Origin: Abditibacteriales bacterium
GTDB lineage: Bacteria; Armatimonadota; Abditibacteriia; Abditibacteriales; JANWYM01
Direction of reading: 5' to 3'
Assembly (NCBI GenBank): GCA_025055355.1
Contig: JANWYM010000258.1
Location: 1-6,328 of the forward strand
DNA: 6,328 bases
Below the pieces are notes generated by a model. That model made no database searches and was not told where the DNA came from. It saw nothing but the letters and a program-made list of their open reading frames with translations. The translations under genes and the position numbers were made by a program. Each line of letters begins with the position of its first letter. Position 1 is the first letter of the stretch. Positions 1-6,289 of the stretch are shown in pieces.

Positions 1-1380
1 ATTCCGCAGTTGCGGAAGTTGGAGCACAAATACAAAAGGGAACTCGTCGTCATCGGCGTTCATTCCGCGAAGTTTACGACGGAGCGGGAAACCGAGAACG
101 TGCGCCAAGCCGTGCTGCGCCACAACATTGAGCATCCCGTCGTCAACGACAAGGGGTTCGTGATCTGGAATCAGTATGGGGTGCGGGCGTGGCCAACGCT
201 GGTGTTTATTGACCCGCGCGGCAAAATTATCGGGATGCACGCAGGCGAGGCGGATTTTGAGGACCTCGACCGCGTGGTGGCGCGCATCGTGGAGACGTTC
301 GACAAAGATAAAGCGATTGACCGCACGCCGATAGCGTTCAAGTTGGAAAAGCACGCCATGCCACCGTCGCTGCTTTCCTTCCCCGGCAAAGTGCTGGCGG
401 ATGAGGCAAGCGGGCGGCTCATCATCTCCGACACGAACAACAACCGCATCGTGGTTGTCTCGCTCCGTGACGGCAGCGTGCAAGCCGTCATCGGCAGCGG
501 CGCGGAGGGATTTGCCGACGGCGCGTTTGACCAGGCGAAGTTGAATCATCCGCAGGGCGTCGCGCTGGATGGTAACATACTTTATATCGCCGACACCGAA
601 AACCACAGCATCCGCAAAGCCGACCTGAACAAGCGCACGGTGGAGACGATTGCCGGCACGGGCAGGCAATCGCGGGACTACGGGGGCTTTGGAGGGAAAG
701 CCAAAGAGACGCCGCTCAGTTCCCCGTGGGACCTGGTTCTCCACCAGGGGACGCTTTATATTGCCATGGCGGGTTTCCATCAATTGTGGGCGATGAACCT
801 CAGCACAGGATATGTGCGTCCCTACGCGGGCAGTGGACGCGAGGCGCTCATTGATGGCCCATTGATGGACGCGGCGTTGGCGCAGCCCAGCGGTCTCACC
901 ACCGATGGCAAAAGGCTCTACTTCGCCGACAGCGAATCCAGTTCCGTGCGCGCCGTGGACCTCGACCCCAACGGACGGGTGCAGACCCTCGTCGGACCGG
1001 GCACGAATACGCTTTTCGACTTCGGCGACATTGACGGTGTCGCCGACAAAGCGCGTTTCCAGCATCCCATCGGCATCACTTATCACGACGGTGTGCTCTA
1101 CGTCGCTGACACTTACAACCACAAAATCAAGCGCGTAGACCCCACCACGCGCCGGGCAACGACCTTCGTCGGCACCGGCAAAGCTGGCTATGCCGATGGC
1201 GACACGCCGCTTTTCTTCGAGCCCAGCGGATTGAGCGTTGCCCATGGCAAACTCTACGTCGCCGATACGAACAACCACCTCATTCGCGTCGTGGACCTCA
1301 CCACGAAGCGGGTGACGACGCTGGAAGTCAAGGGGTTGGCGAGAGCGCGTCCGACGGCGGTCAGCGATGCTGCGCGGTGA
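1..1380 (+). CDS. NHLRC2-like thioredoxin/NHL-repeat protein, 5' end cut off by window edge
   Basis: The frame is open from base 1 (Ile-Pro-Gln-Leu-Arg-Lys) and ends at TGA 1378-1380, giving 459 visible residues. A TTG at position 10 is unlikely to be the true start, because it lies inside a conserved thioredoxin-like fold. Residues 1-100 (window numbering) are the C-terminal half of a TlpA/NHLRC2-type thioredoxin domain, with a VVIGVHSAKF strand and the Trp-Pro-Thr cis-proline loop at 64-66. The Cys-containing active-site segment would lie upstream of the window and cannot be judged. Residues 120-440 form a six-bladed NHL beta-propeller. Blade signatures are SDTNNNRI 143, ADTENHSI 197, the degenerate AMAGFHQL 255, ADSESSSV 309, ADTYNHKI 369 and ADTNNHLI 421. 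The family is found in bacteria and animals. Its bacterial substrate is unknown, with redox or scaffolding roles suspected. The stop overlaps the start of the next gene, so the two are probably cotranscribed. Confidence 0.93.
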   Translation: MPQLRKLEHKYKRELVVIGVHSAKFTTERETENVRQAVLRHNIEHPVVNDKGFVIWNQYGVRAWPTLVFIDPRGKIIGMHAGEADFEDLDRVVARIVETFDKDKAIDRTPIAFKLEKHAMPPSLLSFPGKVLADEASGRLIISDTNNNRIVVVSLRDGSVQAVIGSGAEGFADGAFDQAKLNHPQGVALDGNILYIADTENHSIRKADLNKRTVETIAGTGRQSRDYGGFGGKAKETPLSSPWDLVLHQGTLYIAMAGFHQLWAMNLSTGYVRPYAGSGREALIDGPLMDAALAQPSGLTTDGKRLYFADSESSSVRAVDLDPNGRVQTLVGPGTNTLFDFGDIDGVADKARFQHPIGITYHDGVLYVADTYNHKIKRVDPTTRRATTFVGTGKAGYADGDTPLFFEPSGLSVAHGKLYVADTNNHLIRVVDLTTKRVTTLEVKGLARARPTAVSDAAR

Positions 1381-2774
1381 CGGCGAGGAGTCAGACTCGC
1401 TGCGGCGAATATATCGGCGTGAACGAGTCCCGTCTGCGACAACCTGACCCACGCCCCGAAGATGACGCTTACGAATACGACACGGAAGTCGCTGTTTCGC
1501 TCGTGCGGACGCTGACGGTGCTGCTGGCTCTGCTGTCGCCGCAAATGCTGCGCGATCCGGGTTATGACTTGCGCGACCGCCCGTTTCTTTTGGTATGTTT
1601 AGCGGTCTTGATCTTCAACATCGGCATCGGCTATGCCGCCTACCGCCGCCTGCGTCTGCCGCTCACTCGGCGTCCGGGCATGCTCGCCATTGACCTCGCC
1701 CTCGCCACCCTGTGGGTGTCGTTCACGGGCGCCGAGTCGAAATCGGAACTGTTCCCGCTTTACTACCTCATCACTATCGTCGCCGCCCTGTGGTTTGGGG
1801 TGTCGGGCGCGTTGCTCGTCGCCGCGCTGTCAACTTTTTCATACACCTTCGCCTGTTTCACCGGCAGCGAGGAGGTCCCCGACGTCCTCCGCGTCAGCCT
1901 GGGCATTCACGTGCCGTTTCTATTCCTCGTCGCGTTGTCGGTCGGTTACCTCGCGCAGGCGCAGGAAGCCGAGCGCCGTCGCCGCGCTGAGGAGCAGCGG
2001 ATTCGCAGCAACCTGCAAAGAGAGGTCGAGATTTCGCGGGGCGTTCAGAAGTTGCTCATCCCCCAGACGCTGCCCCAGGTAGCGGGGCTGGACATCGGCG
2101 CGAAAGAGCGCACCTCGCGTCAAGCCGGCGGTGGCGACTACTACGACGTGTTTGTGCTGGAAGAGGACAAAGTCGCCATCTGCATTGCGGACGTGATGGG
2201 GAAAAGTCTCAGCGCCCAGAGCCGCCTGCCCATGCTGAAATATGCGCTGCACGGGCTGGTCACCCAGCACTTACCGCCCGAGCAAGTCGTCAGCCATCTC
2301 AACGCTCTGCTCTACGACGCCCTGTATCCCGACATGCCCGTCACGCTCGCCTATGCTGTGGTCGACGTCAAAAGGCGCTGTCTGACGTTGTGTAACGCGG
2401 GACATCCGCCCCTGCTACGGCTGTCCGGCGACGGCGTCTTGCAAGGGCTACGCGCTGACGCTCCCATGCTGGGGCTTTTCCATCCCAACGACCCCCGCTA
2501 CCAACCCTATCAAAGCACAACGTGGACCTTGCAGGCGGGCGATGTATTGGTTTTCTACACGGACGGTGTCGTGGAGGCGCGCAGCCCCCAGCATGAGGAG
2601 TTCGGCGAGGAACGACTGTGCGCCATCGTCGCGCAACACCGCGACGCGTCCGCTCAAGGCATCGCTGAAACCATCGTGCGCGCTGTCAACTCCTTCGAGC
2701 GTTCGCGCCACTTAGATGACGTCACGGTCGTGGTGGTCAAACTGCTGCCCCAAGAAAGCACAGGAGGACGTTAG
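1377..2774 (+). CDS. Membrane-anchored SpoIIE/RsbU-type PP2C serine phosphatase
   Basis: This 465-residue protein is probably a regulator phosphatase that dephosphorylates a STAS-type anti-anti-sigma protein in a partner-switching pathway. No such partner is in the window. An N-terminal membrane domain has about five or six hydrophobic segments (roughly 38-56, 69-90, 101-118, 125-162 and 174-193). A charged helical linker (196-222, rich in Glu and Arg) leads into the SpoIIE phosphatase domain (about 223-455). Metal-site motifs are present: GGGDYYDV at 251-258, ADVMGKS at 271-277, NAGHPP at 340-345, FYTDGVVEAR at 393-402 and DDVT at 447-450. DVMGKS replaces the more usual DVSGKG, but the acidic residues are kept, so an active enzyme is expected. 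The GTG start at 1377 overlaps the upstream TGA as GTGA, which suggests translational coupling. No convincing ribosome binding site precedes it. An in-frame GTG at 1419 is an alternative. The membrane domain has no recognised ligand-binding fold, so its signal is unknown. Confidence 0.93.
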   Translation: MTARSQTRCGEYIGVNESRLRQPDPRPEDDAYEYDTEVAVSLVRTLTVLLALLSPQMLRDPGYDLRDRPFLLVCLAVLIFNIGIGYAAYRRLRLPLTRRPGMLAIDLALATLWVSFTGAESKSELFPLYYLITIVAALWFGVSGALLVAALSTFSYTFACFTGSEEVPDVLRVSLGIHVPFLFLVALSVGYLAQAQEAERRRRAEEQRIRSNLQREVEISRGVQKLLIPQTLPQVAGLDIGAKERTSRQAGGGDYYDVFVLEEDKVAICIADVMGKSLSAQSRLPMLKYALHGLVTQHLPPEQVVSHLNALLYDALYPDMPVTLAYAVVDVKRRCLTLCNAGHPPLLRLSGDGVLQGLRADAPMLGLFHPNDPRYQPYQSTTWTLQAGDVLVFYTDGVVEARSPQHEEFGEERLCAIVAQHRDASAQGIAETIVRAVNSFERSRHLDDVTVVVVKLLPQESTGGR

Positions 2775-2809
2775 CAGGTTCGCACGTTAGCACGTTGACA
2801 GGTTGCCAA
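2770..2809 (+). repeat. Five tandem 8-bp units, consensus GTTNNCAN
   Basis: Five head-to-tail octamers can be read directly: GTTAGCAG (2770), GTTCGCAC (2778), GTTAGCAC (2786), GTTGACAG (2794) and GTTGCCAA (2802). GTT is invariant at positions 1-3 and CA at positions 6-7. The first unit supplies the TAG stop codon of the phosphatase gene (2772-2774). A related octamer, GTTAGAAG, lies at 2827-2834, directly before the lexA stop codon. The array occupies the gap between two convergent genes. Its role is unknown; a dispersed intergenic repeat family is the simplest reading. Confidence 0.7.
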
Positions 2810-2828
2810 CCTGTCAACGTGCTAACGT
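2784..2828. repeat. Perfect 45-bp palindrome between convergent genes, possible bidirectional terminator
   Basis: The 22-nt left arm (2784-2805, beginning ACGTTAGCAC) is an exact reverse complement of the right arm (2807-2828), with a single central C at 2806. In RNA it would form a very long hairpin from either strand. It sits between the phosphatase stop (2772-2774) and the lexA stop (2835-2837), where a shared terminator would be expected. No T-run follows the stem on either strand, so it is not a canonical intrinsic terminator. It may instead be a hairpin-forming dispersed repeat that blocks read-through or stabilises 3' ends. Confidence 0.75.
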
Positions 2829-2834
2829 TAGAAG

Positions 2835-3452
2835 TTACGCCAACTTGCGGATGATGCCGACGACCTTGCCCAGCAGGGTGGCGCCTTTGGCATCAATGGA
2901 CTGCCCGTTCGCCGAATCGAGATAAGCCTCTTTCTTCTCCTTGCGGTAACGACGAACCACGGGGATGTCATCCACCACCGCGGCGACCAGATCGCCCGTC
3001 CGCGCGGTCGCCTGCGGGCGGATGATTGCGAGGTCCCCTTTTTGAATGCCTAATGCCACCATGCTCTCATCGCCAGCGCGCACCATGAGGGCTTCCTTAC
3101 CGCCCACCAGTTGCGCCGGCAGAGGAAACTGGTCATCGAGGTTATCCAAAGCGGTCGGCTCGGTGCCGGGCTGCACCTTCCCCACGAGCGGGACGTTGAC
3201 CAACTCCTTCTTGAGGGCGACTTGGGACAGTTTTGGGGGAAGTGTGATGGAGCGGCTCCGGTAGCGCGGTTTGTTAATCAGCCCCCGCGCAATCAGCCCC
3301 TGCAGGTGAGTGTGAATCGTGGAACTGGAGGTCACCCCCAACATCTCGCACAAGTCCCGCGTGGAGGGGGGATAGCCGCGTTCGTTCATGAACTTGACGA
3401 TATGCTCCAGGACCTCCTTCTGACGACGTGGTAACTTCTGTCGCATTGCCAT
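2835..3452 (-). CDS. lexA: LexA-family repressor, predicted defective in self-cleavage
   Basis: This 205-residue protein has the normal LexA length. A winged helix-turn-helix (about 5-68) contains GYPPSTRDL and a recognition helix with SSSTIHTHL (42-50), close to the Bacillus-type SSSTVHGHL. The C-terminal S24 peptidase-like domain (about 87-205) has VPLVGKVQPG, the catalytic-type Ser-Met pair and GDLVAAVVDD. Two cleavage elements differ from canonical LexA. The scissile Ala-Gly is Pro95-Gly96, and the catalytic Lys is Arg167 (DDIPVVRRY against DDEVTVKRL in E. coli). Ser130 is kept. The spacings of 35 and 37 residues equal those of E. coli Ala84-Ser119-Lys156, so the alignment needs no gaps. 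The ATG at 3452 is chosen because a strong AGGAGAGG lies six bases upstream; the GTG at 3473 precedes that site. It likely binds DNA as a dimer. Whether it controls SOS genes or other targets, as in some cyanobacteria, cannot be told from here. Confidence 0.92.
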   Translation of the reverse strand: MAMRQKLPRRQKEVLEHIVKFMNERGYPPSTRDLCEMLGVTSSSTIHTHLQGLIARGLINKPRYRSRSITLPPKLSQVALKKELVNVPLVGKVQPGTEPTALDNLDDQFPLPAQLVGGKEALMVRAGDESMVALGIQKGDLAIIRPQATARTGDLVAAVVDDIPVVRRYRKEKKEAYLDSANGQSIDAKGATLLGKVVGIIRKLA

Positions 3453-3458
3453 AAACAA

Positions 3459-3466
3459 CCTCTCCT
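3459..3466 (-). promoter_or_regulatory. Shine-Dalgarno site of lexA
   Basis: The - strand reads AGGAGAGG here, ending six bases before the ATG at 3452. This decides the start in favour of ATG 3452 over the in-frame GTG at 3473, which lies upstream of the site. Confidence 0.75.
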
Positions 3467-3505
3467 CTCTCACTGAAATCTCGCATCCACCACAGAGCGA
3501 TTCAA

Positions 3506-3534
3506 ATTGTAACAGAAGTTCCCGTGTCTGACAA
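3506..3534 (-). promoter_or_regulatory. Sigma-70-type promoter of lexA
   Basis: On the - strand a -35 box TTGTCA (3534-3529) is followed by exactly 17 bases and a -10 box TACAAT (3511-3506). Each box matches consensus at five of six positions. Transcription would start near 3499, giving a leader of about 45 bases before the lexA ATG. The promoter lies just downstream of the hflX stop codon (3548-3550), so lexA can be expressed independently of hflX. Confidence 0.7.
3510..3521 (-). promoter_or_regulatory. Candidate LexA operator (Gram-positive SOS-box-like)
   Basis: The - strand reads GAAC-TTCT-GTTA, matching seven of eight core bases of the Gram-positive SOS box half-sites GAAC-N4-GTTC. It lies in the spacer of the lexA promoter and touches the -10 box, a position suited to autorepression. 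The flanking bases (G before, C after) do not match the full CGAAC-N4-GTTCG form, so the assignment is tentative. The Bacillus-like recognition helix of the adjacent LexA supports it. Confidence 0.42.
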
Positions 3535-3547
3535 GATCGAGAGGGAA

Positions 3548-4858
3548 TTACTTCTCATCAATTTTTTTCGCAACCTGAAGCGGCGCGACGCGGGGCGCAA
3601 AACGGCGGTCCAGCAGCGCGCGCACGCGCAGGCGGTCGCCCTCCACCTGCTGGCGCACAATCGTCCCGTGCCGTCCGATCTCCCCCAGCGTTCTCCCATC
3701 GGTGACGGGGATCTCCACCTCAACGGGCACCTGCCACTGACGCACCAGAAGCATCATCCGCTCGCGCAGGTCAGAGAGCCCTTGCCCCGTAAGGGCGGAG
3801 GTTAAAATGCCCTCGCCGAAGGTGCGGCGAATCTCTTCTGGCGGCAGCGGGGCGGGCAGCAGGTCGCACTTGTTGAGCACGAGCAACTGCGGTTTCTCGT
3901 GGCAGTTGAGTTCCTTCAGCACGCCGTTGACAGCTTTCATCTGCTGGGCGGCGTCGGGGTGCGTGACGTCGACGACGTGCAGCAGCAGGTCGGCGGCGCG
4001 GACTTCTTCTAACGTAGCATGGAACGAGGCGACGAGATGGTGAGGTAAGTTCTTAATGAAACCAACGGTGTCGGTTAGAAGAACTTCGTGACCATCCGGC
4101 AGACGCAAAACGCGCGTGGTGGCATCCAGCGTAGCGAACAGGCGATTCTCGGTAAACACCGCCGCCCCAGTCAGCGCGTTCATCAGCGCGCTTTTGCCGA
4201 CGTTGGTGTAACCGACCAAGGCAATGGTGGTCATCATCACCCGCCCGCGCATCTGCTGCTCCTTGCGCTGGGCGATTCTCTTCAACTCCTCCTCCAGCGC
4301 GCGGATGCGCTGCTGAGCGCGGCGGCGGTCGGCTTCTAACTGCTGCTCGCCCGGACCGCGCAGCCCGATGCCACCCCGTTGCCGCTCCAGGTGCGTCCAC
4401 AGGTGCCGCAGACGCGGCAGTTCGTAGCGCAATTGCGCCAACTCCACCTGCAATTTCGCCTGCCGCGTGCGGGCGCGGCGGGCGAAGATGTCGAGAATTA
4501 ACTCTGTGCGGTCAATCACTCGCGCCTGCGTCTCGTTCTCCACGTTGCGCACCTGCGCCGGGCTGAGTTCGTGGTCGAAGATAATGAGGTCGGCGCCCGT
4601 CATCGCGCAGATCTGCGCGAGTTCCCGCACCTTGCCCTTGCCGATGTAAGTGGCGGGATGGATCTCGCCGCGCCGCTGCACCACGCGCTCCACCACCACC
4701 GCCCCCGCCGTATCCGCCAACGCCGCCAACTCGTCCAGACTCGCCTTAGCCTCTTCGTCCGTGACGACATGCCCGTCCTGTCGCGCCGTCGTCACTAACT
4801 TCACTAACACCGCGCGCTCTGGTTCCGTTCGCTGCCAAACTTTCGATTCACGTGCCAA
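3548..4858 (-). CDS. hflX: Ribosome-associated GTPase HflX
   Basis: This 436-residue protein is full length for HflX, a GTP-dependent factor that binds the large ribosomal subunit and splits stalled or stressed ribosomes. The N-terminal HflX domain (about 16-205) includes YIGKGKVREL (71-80), the DHELSPAQVRNVE segment (95-107), RTELILDIFARRA (117-129), the glycine-rich RGGIGLRGPGE (161-171) and a helical coiled-coil stretch (172-203). The GTPase domain follows, with G1 GYTNVGKS (216-223), switch I around FATLDATTR (241-249), G3 DTVGF (263-267), G4 NKCD (329-332) and G5 SAL (354-356). A short C-terminal domain completes it (about 377-430). The start is TTG at 4858, supported by GGAGGG six bases upstream and the absence of a nearby in-frame ATG. 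It is the gene upstream of lexA on the same strand, and read-through into lexA is possible because no terminator is seen between them. Confidence 0.96.
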   Translation of the reverse strand: MARESKVWQRTEPERAVLVKLVTTARQDGHVVTDEEAKASLDELAALADTAGAVVVERVVQRRGEIHPATYIGKGKVRELAQICAMTGADLIIFDHELSPAQVRNVENETQARVIDRTELILDIFARRARTRQAKLQVELAQLRYELPRLRHLWTHLERQRGGIGLRGPGEQQLEADRRRAQQRIRALEEELKRIAQRKEQQMRGRVMMTTIALVGYTNVGKSALMNALTGAAVFTENRLFATLDATTRVLRLPDGHEVLLTDTVGFIKNLPHHLVASFHATLEEVRAADLLLHVVDVTHPDAAQQMKAVNGVLKELNCHEKPQLLVLNKCDLLPAPLPPEEIRRTFGEGILTSALTGQGLSDLRERMMLLVRQWQVPVEVEIPVTDGRTLGEIGRHGTIVRQQVEGDRLRVRALLDRRFAPRVAPLQVAKKIDEK

Positions 4859-4864
4859 TAAAAG

Positions 4865-4870
4865 CCCTCC
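4865..4870 (-). promoter_or_regulatory. Shine-Dalgarno site of hflX
   Basis: The - strand reads GGAGGG, six bases before the TTG at 4858. No ATG or GTG is usable in frame nearby, so this site makes the unusual TTG start credible. Confidence 0.7.
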
Positions 4871-4929
4871 AGCAACATAGTTTGAACGTTCCGACGCCCT
4901 TTCAGACGCCGTTTCTGTGGAGCATGTTC

Positions 4930-4959
4930 CATATCGTTGAAGGACGTTCAGACAGTCAA
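4930..4959 (-). promoter_or_regulatory. Weak candidate promoter for hflX
   Basis: On the - strand TTGACT (4959-4954, five of six -35 bases) is followed by 18 bases and GATATG (4935-4930), which matches only three of six -10 bases. Start of transcription would be near 4923, about 65 bases before the hflX start. The poor -10 box makes this a guess. Confidence 0.28.
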
Positions 4960-4980
4960 GGAATTGCTTGAGGAGCGTAG

Positions 4981-5146
4981 TATGGGGATGGACAAGGAGG
5001 GTCGGTGCGTCCCTGCCAGCCCCATATCGGGCAGCCAGTCGCCTCTACTTGTAAACCGTCAATTCTACCTTGAAGAGGCAGTCGTGAGGAAGGACGTAGG
5101 GCAGAGCCTCTGTCCCTGCTTTGTGCTATGAATTTTATGGGGATGG
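4981..5146. repeat. 11-bp direct repeats flanking a 144-bp gene-free segment
   Basis: TATGGGGATGG occurs exactly at 4981-4991 and again at 5136-5146, the second copy lying in the last codons of the anti-sigma-like gene. The segment between has imperfectly matching inverted ends: GACAAGGAGGGTCGG at the left, and CACAAAGCAGGGACAG read from the other strand at the right. GTCCCTGC also recurs at 5009-5016 and 5112-5119. This is compatible with a small non-autonomous element and its target duplication, but the ends are too imperfect to be sure. No credible gene lies inside; the 64-codon + frame (4937-5131) has no family resemblance. Confidence 0.35.
5098..5117. repeat. Imperfect inverted repeat downstream of the anti-sigma-like gene
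   Basis: AGGGCAGAG (5098-5106) pairs with CTCTG-T-CCCT (5108-5117), with one bulged T and a single central base. It lies 18 bases past the stop of the - strand gene ending at 5135 and could act as a weak terminator, but no T-run follows on that strand. Confidence 0.3.
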
Positions 5147-6289
5147 GGTCGAGGGAACTTTAGGGTTCAAAACCCTCTCGAGTTCCCTCTTCAACCTCTG
5201 GGCTTTGGCGTCGGCAGGACGTTTTGCCAACCATGCCTCCAAGGTGGTTTGCGCATCGAGATAGAGTCCATGCTGCTTGTAAAACTCCGCCAACTTCAGC
5301 GGTGTATTCATATACTTCTTCGCGGCGTCCGCTGTGCTGTGCTCTGCCACCATGAACATGGCGCTCGACGTCTTGGTCTCTTCGCCCTCCCCCGCGCGCA
5401 CTTGCCAAATATAGATTTTGCCGCGCTCCAACTTCTTCGTCAGGGTCAGGGAGGGTGTGTCCGTCGTTGCCGTGATAACAGGCTCTTCTTTGAGGAGGGG
5501 CGCGCCCCCGTCCATCTTGAGGAGTTCATTCACCGTAAAGGTGAACGGTCCCGTGATGTCCGTCACCTCTGCCACCAGTTCAGGCGTTTGAGAGAGAACA
5601 ATCGTCAGATGAGGCTGGGCAGCCCTGAGCAATCCGCCCGCATCCCCGCCGCTGCGCATCGTCATCTTGAGCGACGCCGCCATCGCCAAAAAGCGCGCTT
5701 CGGCTTTGGTCGGTTTCATGTCATCCCTGGCCAACAAACCGCTCCGCCGCTTCTTCTGCGGCGGGCGCTGCTGTGGTGGAGGCTGCGGCGGTTGAGGTTT
5801 CTGGGGCGGCAGCTGGTCTTTATCAGGGACTTTGTCGGGGTCTTGGACGATTTGAGGCGCGGACTTCGGCGGCGCGCTGTCTTTCTTGACCATCATCTCT
5901 GAACGTGGCGCACTTCTGAGTTTCCACATCAACGCAATAATCAACACAACCGTTGCCGCAGCCAACCCCCAGCGGACAGAAGGAGCATGAAACAATTTCA
6001 GCCAGCCCAACCACCGCGAACGCTTCGGCGGCGCAGATGCAATCACTGAATCAATGTGCTGCTGAATCGCGTCCCGTCTGGTCTCCAAATGCTTCAACCC
6101 GCGATAGAACCGTCCCACGTCCCGCGCGCAGCGGCTGCACGCCGCGATGTGCGCATGGACCCGCGCCGTCTCTTCCTCCGAGAGCGTCTTTGCGACGAAG
6201 TCCCACAGGTCATCGGTGGAAGGACAGTCCGTCCCCCTGTCCTCACGCAGGACTTCTCGCAGTAATGTGTTTAACTCTTTATCTGTCAT
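5135..6289 (-). CDS. Zinc-finger anti-sigma-like single-pass membrane protein with large outer domain
   Basis: This 384-residue protein probably acts as an anti-sigma factor or membrane sensor. The N-terminal cytoplasmic part has a zf-HC2-type zinc site: Cys22, then His47-x3-Cys51-x2-Cys54 in the sequence HIAACSRC. One membrane helix follows (about 105-124, WGLAAATVVLIIALMWKL). The outer part begins with a Pro/Gln-rich linker (about 138-179, including PPQKPQPPQPPP). A beta-rich region (about 226-316) ends in KIYIWQVRAGEGEE and a closing AMFMV strand, resembling a fibronectin type III or Ig-like fold. A helical, TPR-like stretch (about 318-375, KLAEFYKQHGLYLDAQTTLEAWL) closes the protein. The ATG at 6289 is preferred over the in-frame TTG at 6298, because it overlaps the TGA of the upstream frame as ATGA and has AAGG nine bases before it. 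The frame is open to the window edge, so a longer form cannot be excluded. No precise family name is offered beyond the zinc-finger domain. Confidence 0.85.
   Translation of the reverse strand: MTDKELNTLLREVLREDRGTDCPSTDDLWDFVAKTLSEEETARVHAHIAACSRCARDVGRFYRGLKHLETRRDAIQQHIDSVIASAPPKRSRWLGWLKLFHAPSVRWGLAAATVVLIIALMWKLRSAPRSEMMVKKDSAPPKSAPQIVQDPDKVPDKDQLPPQKPQPPQPPPQQRPPQKKRRSGLLARDDMKPTKAEARFLAMAASLKMTMRSGGDAGGLLRAAQPHLTIVLSQTPELVAEVTDITGPFTFTVNELLKMDGGAPLLKEEPVITATTDTPSLTLTKKLERGKIYIWQVRAGEGEETKTSSAMFMVAEHSTADAAKKYMNTPLKLAEFYKQHGLYLDAQTTLEAWLAKRPADAKAQRLKRELERVLNPKVPSTPSP

Noticed and set aside
1920..2270. 116-codon - strand frame inside the phosphatase gene
   Set aside because: Antisense shadow over the conserved GGDYYD and DVMGK coding region, with no independent signals.
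2770..2834. CRISPR array
   Set aside because: Units are 8 bp with no spacers and no cas genes nearby. This is a short tandem/palindromic repeat instead.
3471..3473. GTG at 3473 as the lexA start
   Set aside because: The strong AGGAGAGG site lies downstream of it and is correctly spaced only for the ATG at 3452. The extra seven residues match nothing in LexA.
4884..4891. GAACGTTC palindrome upstream of hflX as a LexA operator
   Set aside because: The half-sites GAAC and GTTC are directly abutted without the four-base spacer of the Gram-positive SOS box.
4937..5131. 64-codon + strand reading frame in the gene-free stretch, starting with TTG
   Set aside because: No ribosome binding site and no recognisable domain. 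It overlaps the direct-repeat segment and the hflX leader, so it is probably chance.
5249..5902. 217-codon + strand frame opposite the anti-sigma-like gene
   Set aside because: Its Arg/His/Leu-rich composition is typical of an antisense shadow in GC-rich DNA. The - strand frame has clear domains.
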